Assembly: GCA_031772625.1 (NCBI GenBank)
Contig: CM062814.1
Span: 821,632,757 to 821,696,756, forward strand
Direction of reading: 5' to 3'
DNA: 64,000 bases
From: Pinus tabuliformis
Taxonomy: Eukaryota > Streptophyta > Pinopsida > Pinales > Pinaceae
Shown: positions 1 through 11,822 of the stretch, in pieces
Position numbering within the stretch: the stretch's first letter is position 1
Layout: every line of letters starts with the position of its first letter
Position numbers and translations under genes: made by a program
Notes under the pieces: generated by a model
What the model saw: the letters and a program-made list of their open reading frames with translations, nothing else
Databases searched by the model: none
What the model was told of the DNA's origin: nothing

Positions 1-1964
1 AGACCACAGCCTTGAATAAATAGTCTTAATACTAGTCATAAAACCTGTTTACTCCAAGATTGTTATCAAATCTATTCAAACAGAGATGGAAAATAAAACA
101 TATAGTTAAAAGACAAACAGAGGAAACATGAAATTAAATGATTTACTGTTGAAATAGACAGTAAAAACCTAGAATATACAGTGAAGGTAAAAGGAAACAA
201 TAAAGAATAGTCAAAGTGTATCAGGGTTAAAGAGTATCAGATTGAATACCAAGTCAAGTAAATCAGCTAGCATGATGATGAACAACAGGGAAGACAGTTA
301 CAGAGCATACAAATTCATATCAAAGTGCAGACAGCAGAAAAATAGAATGGTAAAAGTAAACAGTAAAAAGTAAACATGGATGCAGTAGGGGTTAAGCAGA
401 TATGTAAACACTTTCACCATAAAAAATGAAGTTTATCCAAAGTAAAAGTGAAAAACAGTTAAAATAAATTCAAGGTTAAAAGATGAAATCAGAGTATAAA
501 TGGTACATTCTTCAGAAATTTCCTGTTTAAGTCATAGTTTTGCAGAAACTATTGTGGCCAATACAAGAAGTATTTTGAGAAACTGGGGGATTTTTTTGTT
601 CCTAAAAGGCTAATCTACAAAAAAATCTATCACTTTTTACACAGGTATTACCAAAAAGAATATAAGTGCATGTCTTCATAGCCTATTTTTCAGTTTGTGC
701 AAAGTCCTATTTCTGACATGCTTTTGCAGAGCATATCGTGAATAGCTGGTGCTGAATTTTGGAAACTGAGAGAGGTTTATCTCAAAAACATTCTTATCTA
801 CAGTAACCTCTTTCACATTTTACATATCTATCTCGTATTGAGATATAAAAGCATATCATTGGACCCTAATTTGTAGAATTTTTGGGGTAGAATGCACAAA
901 GGAAGGATGCAGTTAGTGACTAGGATGCTTCATCATCAATTAAGATTTTCTACCAAATTCGACGTTCTCTTCTTCATCACCATAAATCCATAAAAGTAGT
1001 GCCAAATAGATTCATTAGTTTTGAATTTTCTTTATTTAAGTTCTATTATTGTAAAGCAGTTTGAGATATTTGTAAACCAATCTTGATATTTTTTCAAGAT
1101 ATTTCAGTTTAGAATTAGTATAAATACTTCTTCATTTGAAGTATTTTAGGGTTGATTCTACAACATTTCTATAGACATTTTCTTCTGGAATTGAAGTGCT
1201 ATTCTACCAACATTTGTATGGCTTGCTGGATCAAGGAATAAAGCTAAGGCAATTTACAGGATACTTGTGTCAAAACAGAAATCAAATAAGTATTCTATAT
1301 CTCTTGTGTTTTATTGTTTCCCTTCTGTTTGTTAGTAATCATATGTGCTTTCATGAAATATGAATGATAAATAAAATAATGATATTTCAGAAGTTGCGTT
1401 GCTGCAATTTGTTTTAAAAAGTTTATCTTTCTTAATTTTTTCTTCTAGACTATCATAGTTAGGGAATTCTTAAATGCTCCCTTACTTTCATAGTTCATCA
1501 CAGTGACCCATTTAAAAAAGAATAATTAATTACTCCTTGTTAATGAGTATCCTTTATTCTTCATATTAAACCCGGTTAAAGGATTCTTCATTGCCCTTTC
1601 TCCCTGTTTATTACCATTTCATCCATCCATCTGAACTTGGCATTTGCCTTTTGTTTTACTACCTTTCCCTGTATGTTTTCACTTTGGTGATTGATCTGAT
1701 CCAGTTTAGCCATCACTCTATTGACTCCATAGCCCAATGGCTTGAAGGCCTTGCTCTATCCATTTGTTCCTAGAATTCCACCACCCAACCAAAAATCCCT
1801 TAAAAGCATTCATAACTAGCCTAATATCCCATAAAACAAAGCTAAATCATAAAGAGAGAGCCCTCTCTGAGTACAATTTGGCTACATTTTGTACTTAAAA
1901 GATTGGTTTGTGGTTACCTCGGAAATTTCTTTCTTTAACCTTGAGAAAATTTTAAGTGATAACA
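1..1964 (+). repeat. 5' LTR (3' portion) of a gag-only Ty3-type retrotransposon
   Basis: This stretch matches 6403-8452 almost base for base along its length, with scattered substitutions and small indels. It ends in gataaca, followed directly by a PBS-like sequence at 1968, so it is the downstream end of a 5' LTR whose start lies before the window. Its partner at 8452 also ends in gataaca. The LTR must be longer than 1.96 kb. The open frame at 1591-1773 lies inside the repeat and its counterpart in the other LTR is broken, so I do not treat it as a gene. The left boundary cannot be seen. Confidence 0.85.
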
Positions 1965-1967
1965 TAG

Positions 1968-1984
1968 TGGCGACTCCACTGGGG
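1968..1984 (+). promoter_or_regulatory. primer binding site of the Ty3-type element
   Basis: The sequence tggcgactccactgggg begins three bases after the LTR end at 1964. Position and form fit a tRNA-primed minus-strand start site of a plant Ty3 element. I do not assign the tRNA because I cannot check the 3' end of a candidate here. Confidence 0.65.
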
Positions 1985-2123
1985 AGAACTAACATTTTCT
2001 TCAGAATTGTTTTACAAGTTTAGATCTGATCTATGATGGTGGATAGTGATCAAACACACAAAGGTTAAAATCATCCACCTAGTGACTCCAAATCAATTTC
2101 ACAATCAAGACTCCATTGGAGAA

Positions 2124-4241
2124 ATGAACCTGAAAGAACTGTGTGAAAAGATCATGCTTTTAACTTGGATTGTTAAGGAAGACATTATGTTCTTTCTCAT
2201 TGATAAAGTTTTTCAATGTATATTGTATTTTAGAGAAGATTTTAGATTAAATTTTTATTATTTTCCTTTGAAAAATGTAGATATAAAATCTCCTTACACA
2301 TTTGAGCAGCATTCTTCTAATTCTTATGAAGATCATTTTCCAATTGAGGAGAATCAAAAAATTAAGACTAATCGTACAATCCCTATACATATTCCAGTAC
2401 CTCATAAAGTTCCTGATAGATATAAACCACTCATTTTACCTCCTACACTCCATGCTTTCCCTAACGATTATCCCAAGCACCTCCCTAGGTTTGATGGAGA
2501 GAATGGTATCACTGCCCAAAAACATATTCAAGCTTTTGAAGATTATCTTAACTTATTTGAAGTAGATGAGGAGGATGTCAGTATTAGGCTTTTTTCTCTT
2601 TCTTTGCAAGACAAAGTCAAGAGTTGGTTCAAAACCCTGCCTGAGGGAAGCGTCTCAAATCTCGAGCAGTTTCTCAAACTCTTCCTTGATATATGGATAA
2701 TCAAAGTCAATCTTCTCGTAATCATAGAAGAATATAATCAGTTAAAAAGACATCCAGATGAAACAATACAACAATTTTCAGACAGATTTAATCAAGCCTA
2801 TTATTCAATACCATTAAATATAAGACCTCCCCCTGGTTTAGCTCTTTTGCATTACCCAAGAGCATTTGATTCAGAGATAGAATTTCATCTAAGAGAAAGA
2901 AACCCCTCAACAATGGAACAGATGTAGAACATGACAGTAGATGTAGAAGTTAATATGCAAATTAGAAGAGAAAAGTTGAAAGTAGAAAAAGAGGAAAAAC
3001 TCGACATTTTGATAAAGAAAACAAAGGAAATGATGCAGAATATCACCATGAAAGTTGAATTTTTTGTTCAAAATCACCATGACACATTTGTTTCACAAAA
3101 AGAAGAGGTTGACATCCATGAACAAATCCCTGTTAATTCCAACTACCATAAATCTGAAGATAGAGTTATAGAACCATATGTGGAGAGGCAATCTGCTGAT
3201 CTAATATGTACATTTGGTGACATTAATTCTTATGATGATGTGCCTAAGATTGATCAATATAATAATGATTATGTTTCTCAAATCCAAATTAACCTTGCAG
3301 AGGAATCAAAAGCTAATTGGAGGAATAAGGAAGTTCAGGTTCAACAGCTTGAAAATAGTGATCAGCTTGTTCATTTCAGCTATGAAAATGAGGAGGAAAG
3401 TGCAGAAAATTTTGAAATCAGTGAAGGAACTTTACCATTTTGTTTTGCTTCGTTTCAGTTTATCAGAGATAACTATCAAGCAATTGGAAATCAAATGTCA
3501 ACAAGTTTTGATATTAACTATCTATAGGGCAATAAAATCCTTGTTCAAGACTTCTCATATCTAGATTTACATCCCCAAAATTCCATTGAATGTCAGGTTG
3601 TAGAAGAAGACTTGGAAGCTATAACATATGATCAAATGATCCAAGATGATTCCCTACCTCTTTGTTTTGAATAATTTCAATTTTTAAAGGAAATGTGGTA
3701 TAAAATTTTTAAAGAAAAGGAGGAGAAACTTGTAGAAATCTATGAAGTTCCATTTAAACCTATATGTAATAAGTTGCAGCAATCCTTCCAAGTTATTGAT
3801 GATCCAATAGCTGATATGTTGGATGATGAATGCAATCAGAATTTATCTCCATTAACAAACTATAAGAGTCAAAATCAAGATGATAATGGTTTCACCAGAT
3901 AGACATTACAATCAGTAGAAATATCATCACAAAGATCAATTGAAAACATGCAGGGTGATAAAGATAAAAGTGATATTTCAGTTTCATGGTATGCAGGCCA
4001 TACACAACAGATGTGCAGTTGTTTGAATCAGTTCAATAAAAGTGTATATATTTTACAAGGTCCTTTTGTACAATTTCTAGATTCAACAAAGGAGATAAGG
4101 AATTTCCTTATCTTCTCAAAGGTTAACAAAGCTATATTTGATTTCAAGATCTCAATTTTAAACGCCAACAAGCATAAGCAACAAAGGTCACCAATATATA
4201 TAATGCTTGGATGGTTGCATTGGTTGTTTAATTTTACCTAA
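2124..4241 (+). pseudogene. gag-like single-frame polyprotein remnant, non-autonomous Ty3 element
   Basis: One reading frame runs from the first in-frame ATG at 2124 to 4241, about 705 codons. It is interrupted only by stops at 2925 (TAG), 3525 (TAG), 3672 (TAA) and 3900 (TAG), with no frameshift. At about codons 110-260 it has the layout of a retrotransposon gag capsid: a proline-rich lead-in, LPRFDGENG, a paired Glu/Asp helix region, VKSWFKTLP, and FSDRFNQAYY. The remainder is acidic, lacks motifs I know and shows no zinc knuckle. It contains a repeated module, LPFCFASFQF near 3433 and LPLCFExFQF near 3655. No protease, RT or integrase is visible before the 3' LTR, so the element would need proteins in trans. 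An open stretch upstream from 2046 begins with GTG and is unlikely to be used. Confidence 0.75.
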
Positions 4242-6395
4242 CCAGCAATCAGAAAGCTAATTAGAGTAAGTAGGTAGGATTTCAGTTAAATAAATTCAGT
4301 TTTTAGCAGCAAGTTTATGTTAGATCAGATTTTAGTTTGCAGAAAAGGGTGTAGTGTCAGTTCAACATTTTCAGTCACAAAGATTATACAACATGGCATA
4401 CACATGTGTGGGATTGGTCCAATGGATCAGGCTACTAGTCAACTGTGTACTTGACATTTCAAAAGGAAATTACATCCCCAAGTGGAGTCACTGTTAGGTT
4501 CCCATACTAATAGGTGTCATATATCATGATTGACTTGGTTTAGTTCTGAAATATGTACATACCTTTGATTTCTGCAAATGTTTTCCATATTTGTAAAAAA
4601 TCAAAAAATGTAAAGAGGGTATGTCCAGAAAAATAATAGAAGGACAAAAAGAATAAAGAAAAGGTCAAAAAAATGAAAGAAAATGAACCCCAAGGAAAAG
4701 AAAAAGACCAGGAAAGTGTGCAAGTCCAAATGCCACTACTATTTTACTTTTTGTATAATAAATGATTGTGTGCAACTTGTTATTTATGCCACAATCCATG
4801 GTAACCAAATAGTTTAATCTTGGTTATTCCATGTTTTGAATTTCATGCTTAGAGATAGAGAATAAAATCTGACCAAACTGTTTAATCTTGACAGATAAGT
4901 AGATAGGAAGAGTTAATAAAAGGAGCACAACAGTTTAATTTGAGCCCTTGGATGTAATAAGGTTAGATTTAGATAGATATCACTATGTAAAAGAAAAGAA
5001 AGTTTGAAAAGGGTTTTCCAGTCTAAGTGCACCCTAATAAAGAAGTGAAAATGCTAGGATAAATTAGGTTGGGTAAGTAGATGAGTGATTGCAGAATTAT
5101 GTATGATGAATGTTTAAGTTAAAAGCTCAAATCATTTGCTTTCATCATTACATTACTTTGGCAAAGAAATGGATGGCAATGAAGACATTTACATCATGGA
5201 GAAGAGTCAAACTAATTAACTTCCTCACTCATTTTTCCCCAAATTCACTAATCTCCCCTAAGTGCTAAAGGTATCTATAACAAGTTAGAGGGGCTCAGAG
5301 AATTTCTCTAAATTTTGGAGGGACCGGACCCTCTGCCCAATAATTTGAAATGCCTAAAGTACTTAAGCCCCCTTCGTCAATATTTCCCCTTCATAAATTC
5401 ATCCATCTCCTTTACAATGTTTTCCTAAGAAAAATCCCATTTTACTTAGGAAAATTAAAACATTCTCTATATAAAAACCCTCATGTTCTAGTAGCCTAAG
5501 TCATGAATGTTGTATGATGAAATGCTTTCGAAAACATTTTAAATTAGTGCATATTCATATCCTACTAAGTCATATTAACCATTAACTTGTATTATTATTT
5601 AACTCCCGAAAGATCACCCATTGCCCGTATTATTATTAAAATCCCAAATAAATATATATCCCACCTCGCGGTTGCGAAATAACCTTAATAACTTTGATAA
5701 ATGGGATTAATTAGTCAACCCATGACTAATTAAGAACCCTGCCCCCCACCATGGCAATAAAGGATTAATTAAATCATCTACATTAATTAATAACTTTTGA
5801 CCAATCACATTTCCGTCGATGTAATTAAATTCTTTTAATTAATATCGGGCTCGCCCTCCGTTATCCATCAGTGACTTCATCACCCTGACCACCGTCCGAT
5901 TGGATCCCTCAAATCCAATGGCTATCACTCATATCACGCGGGCCTTTTGGTCGACCCTTAGTGTGCGATGTGAGTAGTTTCCCAAATAGTGCCAATGCTA
6001 CGTGTAGAAAGATGAGTGGAATCGCGCAGCCCTCCTTCAATACTTCCCACCTCCCATAAGCAGTGCAATGAAACCCACTTACCGCTTCCCACAAATGATA
6101 AAAAATGTCAAATCACCCTCGCTGATGTAACCTGTCACTATCGTTAACCACTAATATCAACCATTTATTCGTTTAAACACGAAAACCCCAGTTTTGCTCA
6201 TTTTCACCTGATTGTGCAGTATAACCCTATGTAACCCATCTGCGCCACCTAAAGCCTTTGTTAACCAATTCAAGCATGGTTTACCTCTCGAAAAGAATTA
6301 TGGACTCACTCCACAGACCTCTCAAGCTCAAATTAAACCTTTTTGACCTCCCCTACAAACCAATGCTTTCTTAACAGTTTGTTTTGTTTTACAGG
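4242..6395 (+). other. non-coding 3' part of the Ty3-type element, probably including the unresolved start of its 3' LTR
   Basis: No convincing gene is visible here. A TATA-like tatataaaa lies at 5468-5476, which would fit the U3 promoter of a very long LTR. A purine-rich run near 4690-4715 (aaggaaaagaaaaagaccaggaaag followed by tgtgcaag) is one candidate for the polypurine tract and LTR start. Because the 5' LTR is cut by the window edge, the true 3' LTR start cannot be fixed by comparison. Positions 4474-4498 carry an inverted PBS-like sequence. The region from 5640 to 6200 is richer in CG than its surroundings. Confidence 0.5.
5468..5476 (+). promoter_or_regulatory. TATA-box-like sequence
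   Basis: tatataaaa sits upstream of the part of the 3' LTR that can be matched to the 5' copy. It fits a U3 promoter if the LTR extends this far. Only the motif itself is seen. Confidence 0.35.
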
Positions 6396-6402
6396 TGATC
6401 AG

Positions 6403-8452
6403 AAGACCACAGCCTTGGATAAACAGTCTTAATACTAGTCATAAAACCTGTTTACTCCAAGATTGTGATCAATTCTATTCAAACAGAGATGGAAAATATA
6501 ACATAAAGTTAAAAGACAAGCAGAGGAAACATGAAATTAAATTATTTACTGTTGAAATAGACAGTAAAACCCTAAAATATACAGTGAAGGTAAAATGACA
6601 CAATAAAAAACAGTTAAAGTGTATCAGGGCTAAAGAGTATCAGATTGAAGACCAAGTCAAGTAAATCAGCTAGCATGAAGATAAACAGCAGGGAAGATAG
6701 TTCTAGAGTATACAAATTCATATCAAAGTGAAGACAGCTGAAAAATCAGAATGGTAAAAGTAAACAGTAAAAAGTAAACATGGATGCAGTAGGGGTTAAA
6801 CAGATATGAAAACAGACAACTGAAAAAACATAATGGTAAAAGTAAACAGTAAAAAGTAAACATGGATGCAGTAAGGGTTAAATAGATATGAAAACACTTT
6901 CACCATCAGCAATGAAGTTTATCCAAAGTAAAAGTGAAAAAAAGTTAAAATAAATTCAAGATTAAAAGATGAAATCAGAGCATAAATGGTACATTCTTTA
7001 GAAATTTCCTGTTTAAGTCATAGTTTTGCAGAAACTATTGTAACCAATCCAAGATGTATTTTGAGAAAATGGAGGAATTTTTTGTTCCTAAAAGGCTAAT
7101 CTACGAAAACCTCTATCACTTTTTACACAAGTATTACCAAAAAGGAGATAAGTGCATGTCTTCACAACCTATTTTTCAGTTTGTGCAAAGTCTTGTTTCT
7201 GACATATTTTTGCAGAGCATATTGTGAATAGCTGGTGCTAAATTTTGGGAAATTGAGAGAGTTTTATCTCAAAAACATTCTTATCTACAATAACCTCTTT
7301 CACTTTTTACATATCTATCTCGGATTTAGATATAAAATCGTATCATTGGACCCTAAGCTTGCAGAATTTCTGGGGCAAAATGCACAAAGGAAGGATGCAA
7401 TTAGTGATTGGGATGCTTCATCATCAATTAAGAGTTTCTACCAAATTCGACTTTCTCTTCTTCATCACCATAAATCCATAAAAGTAGTGCCAAATAGATT
7501 CATTAGTTTTGAATGTCCTTTATTTAAGTTCTATTATTGTAAAGTAGTTTGAGATATTTGTATACCAATCTTGATATTTTTTTCAAAATAGATCAGTTTA
7601 GAATTAGTATAAATACTTATTCATTTGAAGTATTTTACGGTGGATTCTACAACATTTCTATAGACATTTTATTCTGGAATTGAAGTGCTATTCTACCAAC
7701 ATTTGCATGGCTTTCTGGATCAAGGAATAAAGCTAAGGCAGTTTATAGGATACTTGTGTCAAACATAAATCAAATAAATATTCTATATCTCCCGTGTTTT
7801 ACTGTTTCCCTTCTGTTTATTAATAATCATATGTGTTTTCATGAAATATGAATGATAAATGAAATAATGATATTTCAGAAGTTGCTTTGCTGCAATATGT
7901 TTTAAAAGGTTTATCTTTCTTAATGTTTTCTTCTAGACTATCATAGTTAGGGAATTCTTAAATGCTCCCTTGCTTTCATAGTTCATCACAGTGACCCATT
8001 TAACAAAGAATACTTAATTGCTCCTTGTTAATGAGTACCCTCTATTCTGCATATTAAACCCGGTTAAAGGATTCTTCATTTCCCTTTCTCCCTGTTTATT
8101 ACCATTTCATCCATCCATCTGAACTTGGCATTTGCCTTTTGTTTTACTACCTTGCCCTGTGAGTTTTCCCTTTGGTGATTGATCTGATCCAGTTTAGCCA
8201 TCACTCTATTGACTCCATAGCCCAATGGCTTGAAGGCCTTGCTCTGTCCATTTGTTCCCAGAATTCCACCACCCAACCAAAAATCCCTTAAAAGCATTCA
8301 TAGATAGCCTAATATCCCATAAAACAAAGCTAAATCATAAAGAGAGAGCCCTCTCTGAGTACAGATTGGCTAGATTCTGTACTTAAAAGATTGGTTTGTG
8401 GTTACCTCAGAAATTTCTTTCTTTAACCTTGAGAAAATTCTAAGTGATAACA
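6403..8452 (+). repeat. 3' LTR (minimum extent) of the gag-only Ty3-type element
   Basis: This is the second copy of 1-1964. It matches from agaccacagcc onward and ends in gataaca at 8452, where the flank changes to sequence of a minus-strand copia LTR. It contains an 82-bp tandem duplication (6733-6896) that is single in the 5' LTR. The true start is upstream of 6403. Divergence between the two LTRs is clearly visible by eye, so the insertion is not recent. Confidence 0.85.
6733..6896 (+). repeat. 82-bp tandem duplication inside the 3' LTR
   Basis: Unit A starts with gacagctgaaaaatcag at 6733 and unit B with gacaactgaaaaaacat at 6815. Both continue through the same stretch (aatggtaaaagtaaacag, then catggatgcagta). 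The 5' LTR has one copy, near 335-415. The duplication therefore arose after insertion, or the template LTR was lost by conversion. Confidence 0.85.
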
Positions 8453-8598
8453 CCTATTTCTAGTCTAGGGACTGACTAAAATAGGAATCCACACTAAACT
8501 TCTATTTTTATCACTTCCATCTTTTATTCCCTGTTGCCCAATCCAGCACTGGTACCCAGACTGCTATTTTTAGTAATTTCTTGTTGCCATTTTCAACA
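8453..8598 (-). repeat. 3' LTR fragment of a minus-strand Ty1/copia element
   Basis: This matches 11632-11822, starting at cctatttctag and ending in tcaaca. Read on the minus strand it is the first 146 bases of the LTR (TGTTGA...). The rest of this LTR is missing to the left because the Ty3-type 3' LTR ends exactly at 8452. A polypurine tract (minus strand gagagggag) abuts it at 8599-8607, as expected for a 3' LTR. Confidence 0.8.
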
Positions 8599-9219
8599 CT
8601 CCCTCTCAACAAGAAAGACTTCCTCTTGAACCCGATCCTGTACCTTCGGAATGTTCTGCATGCAACACTTCTACCAACTGTGGTTGCTCCAGCAACTCTC
8701 GAAACAAAAAAAACTCCCAACTGACCTCTCTGTTGGGCTAGAAACATACTCTAATGCTGAAGCTCTACCTGTTGCTGACAAGTGCTCCCTCTATGACCTC
8801 TATGCTACTGCAACATCTCCATGCATCTTGCACCATTGCACACCTCTCTATGCTACTCTGCACTGGTGCAACACACTTGTGCCTCTCGCATTGTTGTAGC
8901 CTGCTATCTCTGCGTTGTCCTGGGATTCCCTGCACTGTAGCTCTCTCTGCTGATCCATCTGCATCTGTCTCTACCCAATCAGTCAGTCCTGCTACTCCTC
9001 ATCAGGGATCTCGTAGCAAATTTGAATCAAAGATGTTGGGTACCTCAAGGATCCTAACCCTCCTCCTTGGGACGATCAATCCACATCGCCCCACCTCCTA
9101 CCTAGAGGTATGGCTGCATGTGATCCCTTTGCCCACCTTTCTCAAAGTTTCCCCCTACTGGAGGTCTTTACATGAGTAGATGTCTCTACTCGATCTCCAC
9201 TCAGCTTCCCTTGTTGTGG
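8599..9219 (-). other. untranslated 3' part of the minus-strand copia element
   Basis: This lies between the gag-protease remnant and the 3' LTR. The minus strand shows no integrase, RT or RNase H motif, and the + strand frames here (8651-8899, 8754-9179) look like chance frames. The last bases before the LTR on the minus strand form the polypurine tract gagagggag. This supports an element that lost its pol segment and kept the 3' priming end. Confidence 0.6.
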
Positions 9220-10596
9220 CTACTCCACAACCTCCTGAAGCAGCTGTACCAATAGTGGCTCCTCCACAATCGTCTGAGACTTCTTCTGGTGCTGCATGTT
9301 GAGAGGTAACATACTCTCCCTCTCAACCACCAAGTCTCCATCAGTTTCCTTGCTGCTCAAGGCTTTGCATGCATCTTGAACCTCAAAAGCATACAGGTTC
9401 TTGACCCGTGAACCAATCTGCTTCACCTATCTAGTGATGATGTGTCTAAGGAAAACCTTTCCCTTACTGAAGACTACATCATAGCCTTTGCCTTCCAGCA
9501 TCACAATCGACACCAAGTTTCTCTTCAGTCCTAGTACATACTTGACATCGTTCAAGGTAAGGCGAGCTCCATGCTCCCTCTGAAAAATAACCATGCCTAC
9601 ACCTAAGACACTATACTTTTCATCATTATCCATCGCTATGAGTATCTGGAGATCTTTCTCCTCCAAAGTACTGAAAAAACTCATGTCGTCGGTCATGTGG
9701 AAAGAAGCTCCACTGTCAAGAAACGAACCACTTCCCACCATGGATGAAACCATGCATGCGAAGAGTTTGAAATCCAACCCGAACTGTGAAGCAAGTGCCT
9801 CACCCTCAGATCCTTTCCCGGATCCCTTCTTGGATTTCCTCAGTGGACAATTTGTAACAAAATGGCCCATCTCATGACAATGAAAGCATCACACTTTCAA
9901 TTTGTCAAACTTCTTCCCACCATGGGAAGAACTAGATTTGGAAAGAGAAACCTTCTCCTTCCCCTTCTTCACCTTACTTGCTAAGGCATAGTTCTCTTCA
10001 TCCTCCATGGATGAAGAACCGTCTCTCGTGGTCCGTTTGATCTCCTCCTGCATCAAATCCGACCATAGTTGTTCCCAATATGGTAGTTTCTCCCTTCCAT
10101 TAACAGAGTCCTGGTAGCTATGCCAGCTCTTAGGAAGGCCAAGGAGTGCTAGACTCACCATGTCATCATCAGCTGTCACGACCCCTACACTTGCAAGCTC
10201 ATCCCTGCATGAGGTGAGCTTGTTTAGATACATAGAGATCGTCTCATCCTTTTCACACTTGATCTTTCAAAGTTTTTCCTTCAGTGCCAGCTTCCTCTGA
10301 TCACTGCTATTCTAATAAAGATCTTTCAATGTTTTCCACATCAAAAATGGAGTCTCCTTCCCATGGGGGCTCGAGACAATGTGATCTCGAACTCCCTCCA
10401 GAAGGATTCTCCATGCTCTAGCCACACACTTCTTCCATTCCGCTAGTTGAGTAGCATCAGTCGGTTTTGGGACTTCTTGATCAATGAAGTCCTTAAGGCC
10501 ATTATCTTCTAATACCGCCTCCATGCGATCCTTCCAGGCTATATAATTCGAACTGCCATCAAGGGTATATTCGAGTCTCAAACCATAGAACGCCAT
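9220..10596 (-). pseudogene. gag-protease remnant of a deleted Ty1/copia retrotransposon
   Basis: A single minus-strand frame runs from the ATG at 10596 to 9220 with in-frame stops near 10312, 10267, 9889 and 9427 and no frameshift. In order it shows a gag N-terminus (LDGSSNYIAWKDRMEAVLED), a gag helix region (YLNKLTSCRDELASVG, LGLPKSWHSYQDSV), a CCHC zinc knuckle (CFHCHEMGHFVTNC, spanning the stop at 9889) and an aspartic protease with FLDSGASFHMT near 9715. After the protease it passes to an acidic linker (DGDLVVERESMLPLNMQ) with no HHCC, DDE or YVDD motif. Integrase and RT have therefore been deleted, giving a non-autonomous derivative. Decay is by substitution, unlike the indel pattern in array units 1-2. 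Confidence 0.85.
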
Positions 10597-10692
10597 CGGT
10601 GAAATAGATGTGATAAGAACTCAATTCAATATTCAAAAACCACAAACTTCAACTTCTCCCTTCTTGTATATTGTTCTTCCTTGATCACCTGT

Positions 10693-10704
10693 GCTCTAAT
10701 ACCA
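10693..10704 (-). promoter_or_regulatory. primer binding site of the minus-strand copia element
   Basis: The minus strand reads tggtattagagc directly after the LTR end (ctaca). This is one base from the standard Ty1/copia site tggtatcagagc, which is complementary to the 3' end of initiator methionine tRNA. Confidence 0.8.
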
Positions 10705-11822
10705 TGTAGAATTTTTCTACAAATCAGCTAGCTCACCGACATCATGTAGAAATTTCACCTGCAGATCCAACTGATATATGCAATGTACTAAAGCATAATA
10801 CTAGATCTACATCTACCATAACCTTAGCGGAAGCTTAATTGAACATGAGCAACATCAAGCATGAAAAAACATAACTGAGAATAAGAAGTAATCAACCATA
10901 ACATAGAAGATATAACCTGGGGAAAGCACCAGCCTAAAACCCCATCTCTGTATTATCAAACAAGTGGAAATCCTCAACAACATACAAAAAGAAGCAGCTC
11001 AAAATCTATCATGTTCTCTCTGTACTCTGATGATAAAGCTCATGGACTACCTAGGCCTGAATATATAGGCTACACACGTCCTCCAAGTTCCTATTTCCTT
11101 GTGCAGTTTTGATTAGGGTCCAATGTCATAACATGTGTGAATTGGCCACATCATACCTGTTGTAACCTCAGGTCCAACTATGCAATCCATAAGGAATAAT
11201 ATTCCTTCTGCATGAAAGGAATATTCACAAGGAATATCCTAGCAACTGATAGTACATTGTCCCTCCATCTAATCTCAACTAGGTCTCTGTCTGAACTGAC
11301 ATGCATGAGTTATCCATGAGTGAATCTTTAGTTATCTGAAAATACCAGTTGTTACATGCATGCAAGCATTAACAAACTGAATCTCATTAATTTAACAACT
11401 TGTTAAATTAATCTAACTGGACTTGACTCAGTTAACTGAGCCAACTAATTACAACTCATAATTACAACTCATCCTCATCCTTTAACTGATGGTTAAATCC
11501 CTCAATCAAAGGAGAAACTGTTGCATGTCCTCACATAGACTTCAAGTTCATAATTCCTTAACTAATTAACTCAAACTGAATTAATTAATTAATTTACAAA
11601 CTGCTATTAATATCAAATTCGAATTTTACTTCCTATTTCTAGTCCAGGGACTGACTAAAATAGGAATCCACACTAAACTACTAAAAATAGAACTTCTATT
11701 TTTAGCACTTCCATTTTTCATTCCCTATTGCCCAATCCAGCATTGGTACCCAAATTGCTATTTGTAGCAGTGCTATTTTTAGCACTTCTATTTTTAGCAA
11801 TTTCTTGTTGCCATTATCAACA
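10705..11822 (-). repeat. 5' LTR of the minus-strand copia element
   Basis: This is 1118 bp long and begins TGTTGA and ends CTACA when read on the minus strand, next to the PBS. Its last 191 bases on the + strand match the fragment at 8453-8598. It carries four close repeats of ctatttttagca-type sequence (11696, 11758, 11773, 11788), where the other LTR has two. No coding region is seen in it. Confidence 0.85.

Noticed and set aside
1591..1773. Open frame of 60 codons
   Set aside because: It lies inside the LTR and is disrupted in the other LTR copy, so it is not a gene.
2046..2123. Upstream extension of the gag frame starting with GTG
   Set aside because: GTG starts are not expected in a plant mRNA; the first in-frame ATG is at 2124.
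8651..9179. Two overlapping + strand frames rich in Cys, Leu and Ser
   Set aside because: They are antisense to the copia 3' region, with no motif; they look like shadows.
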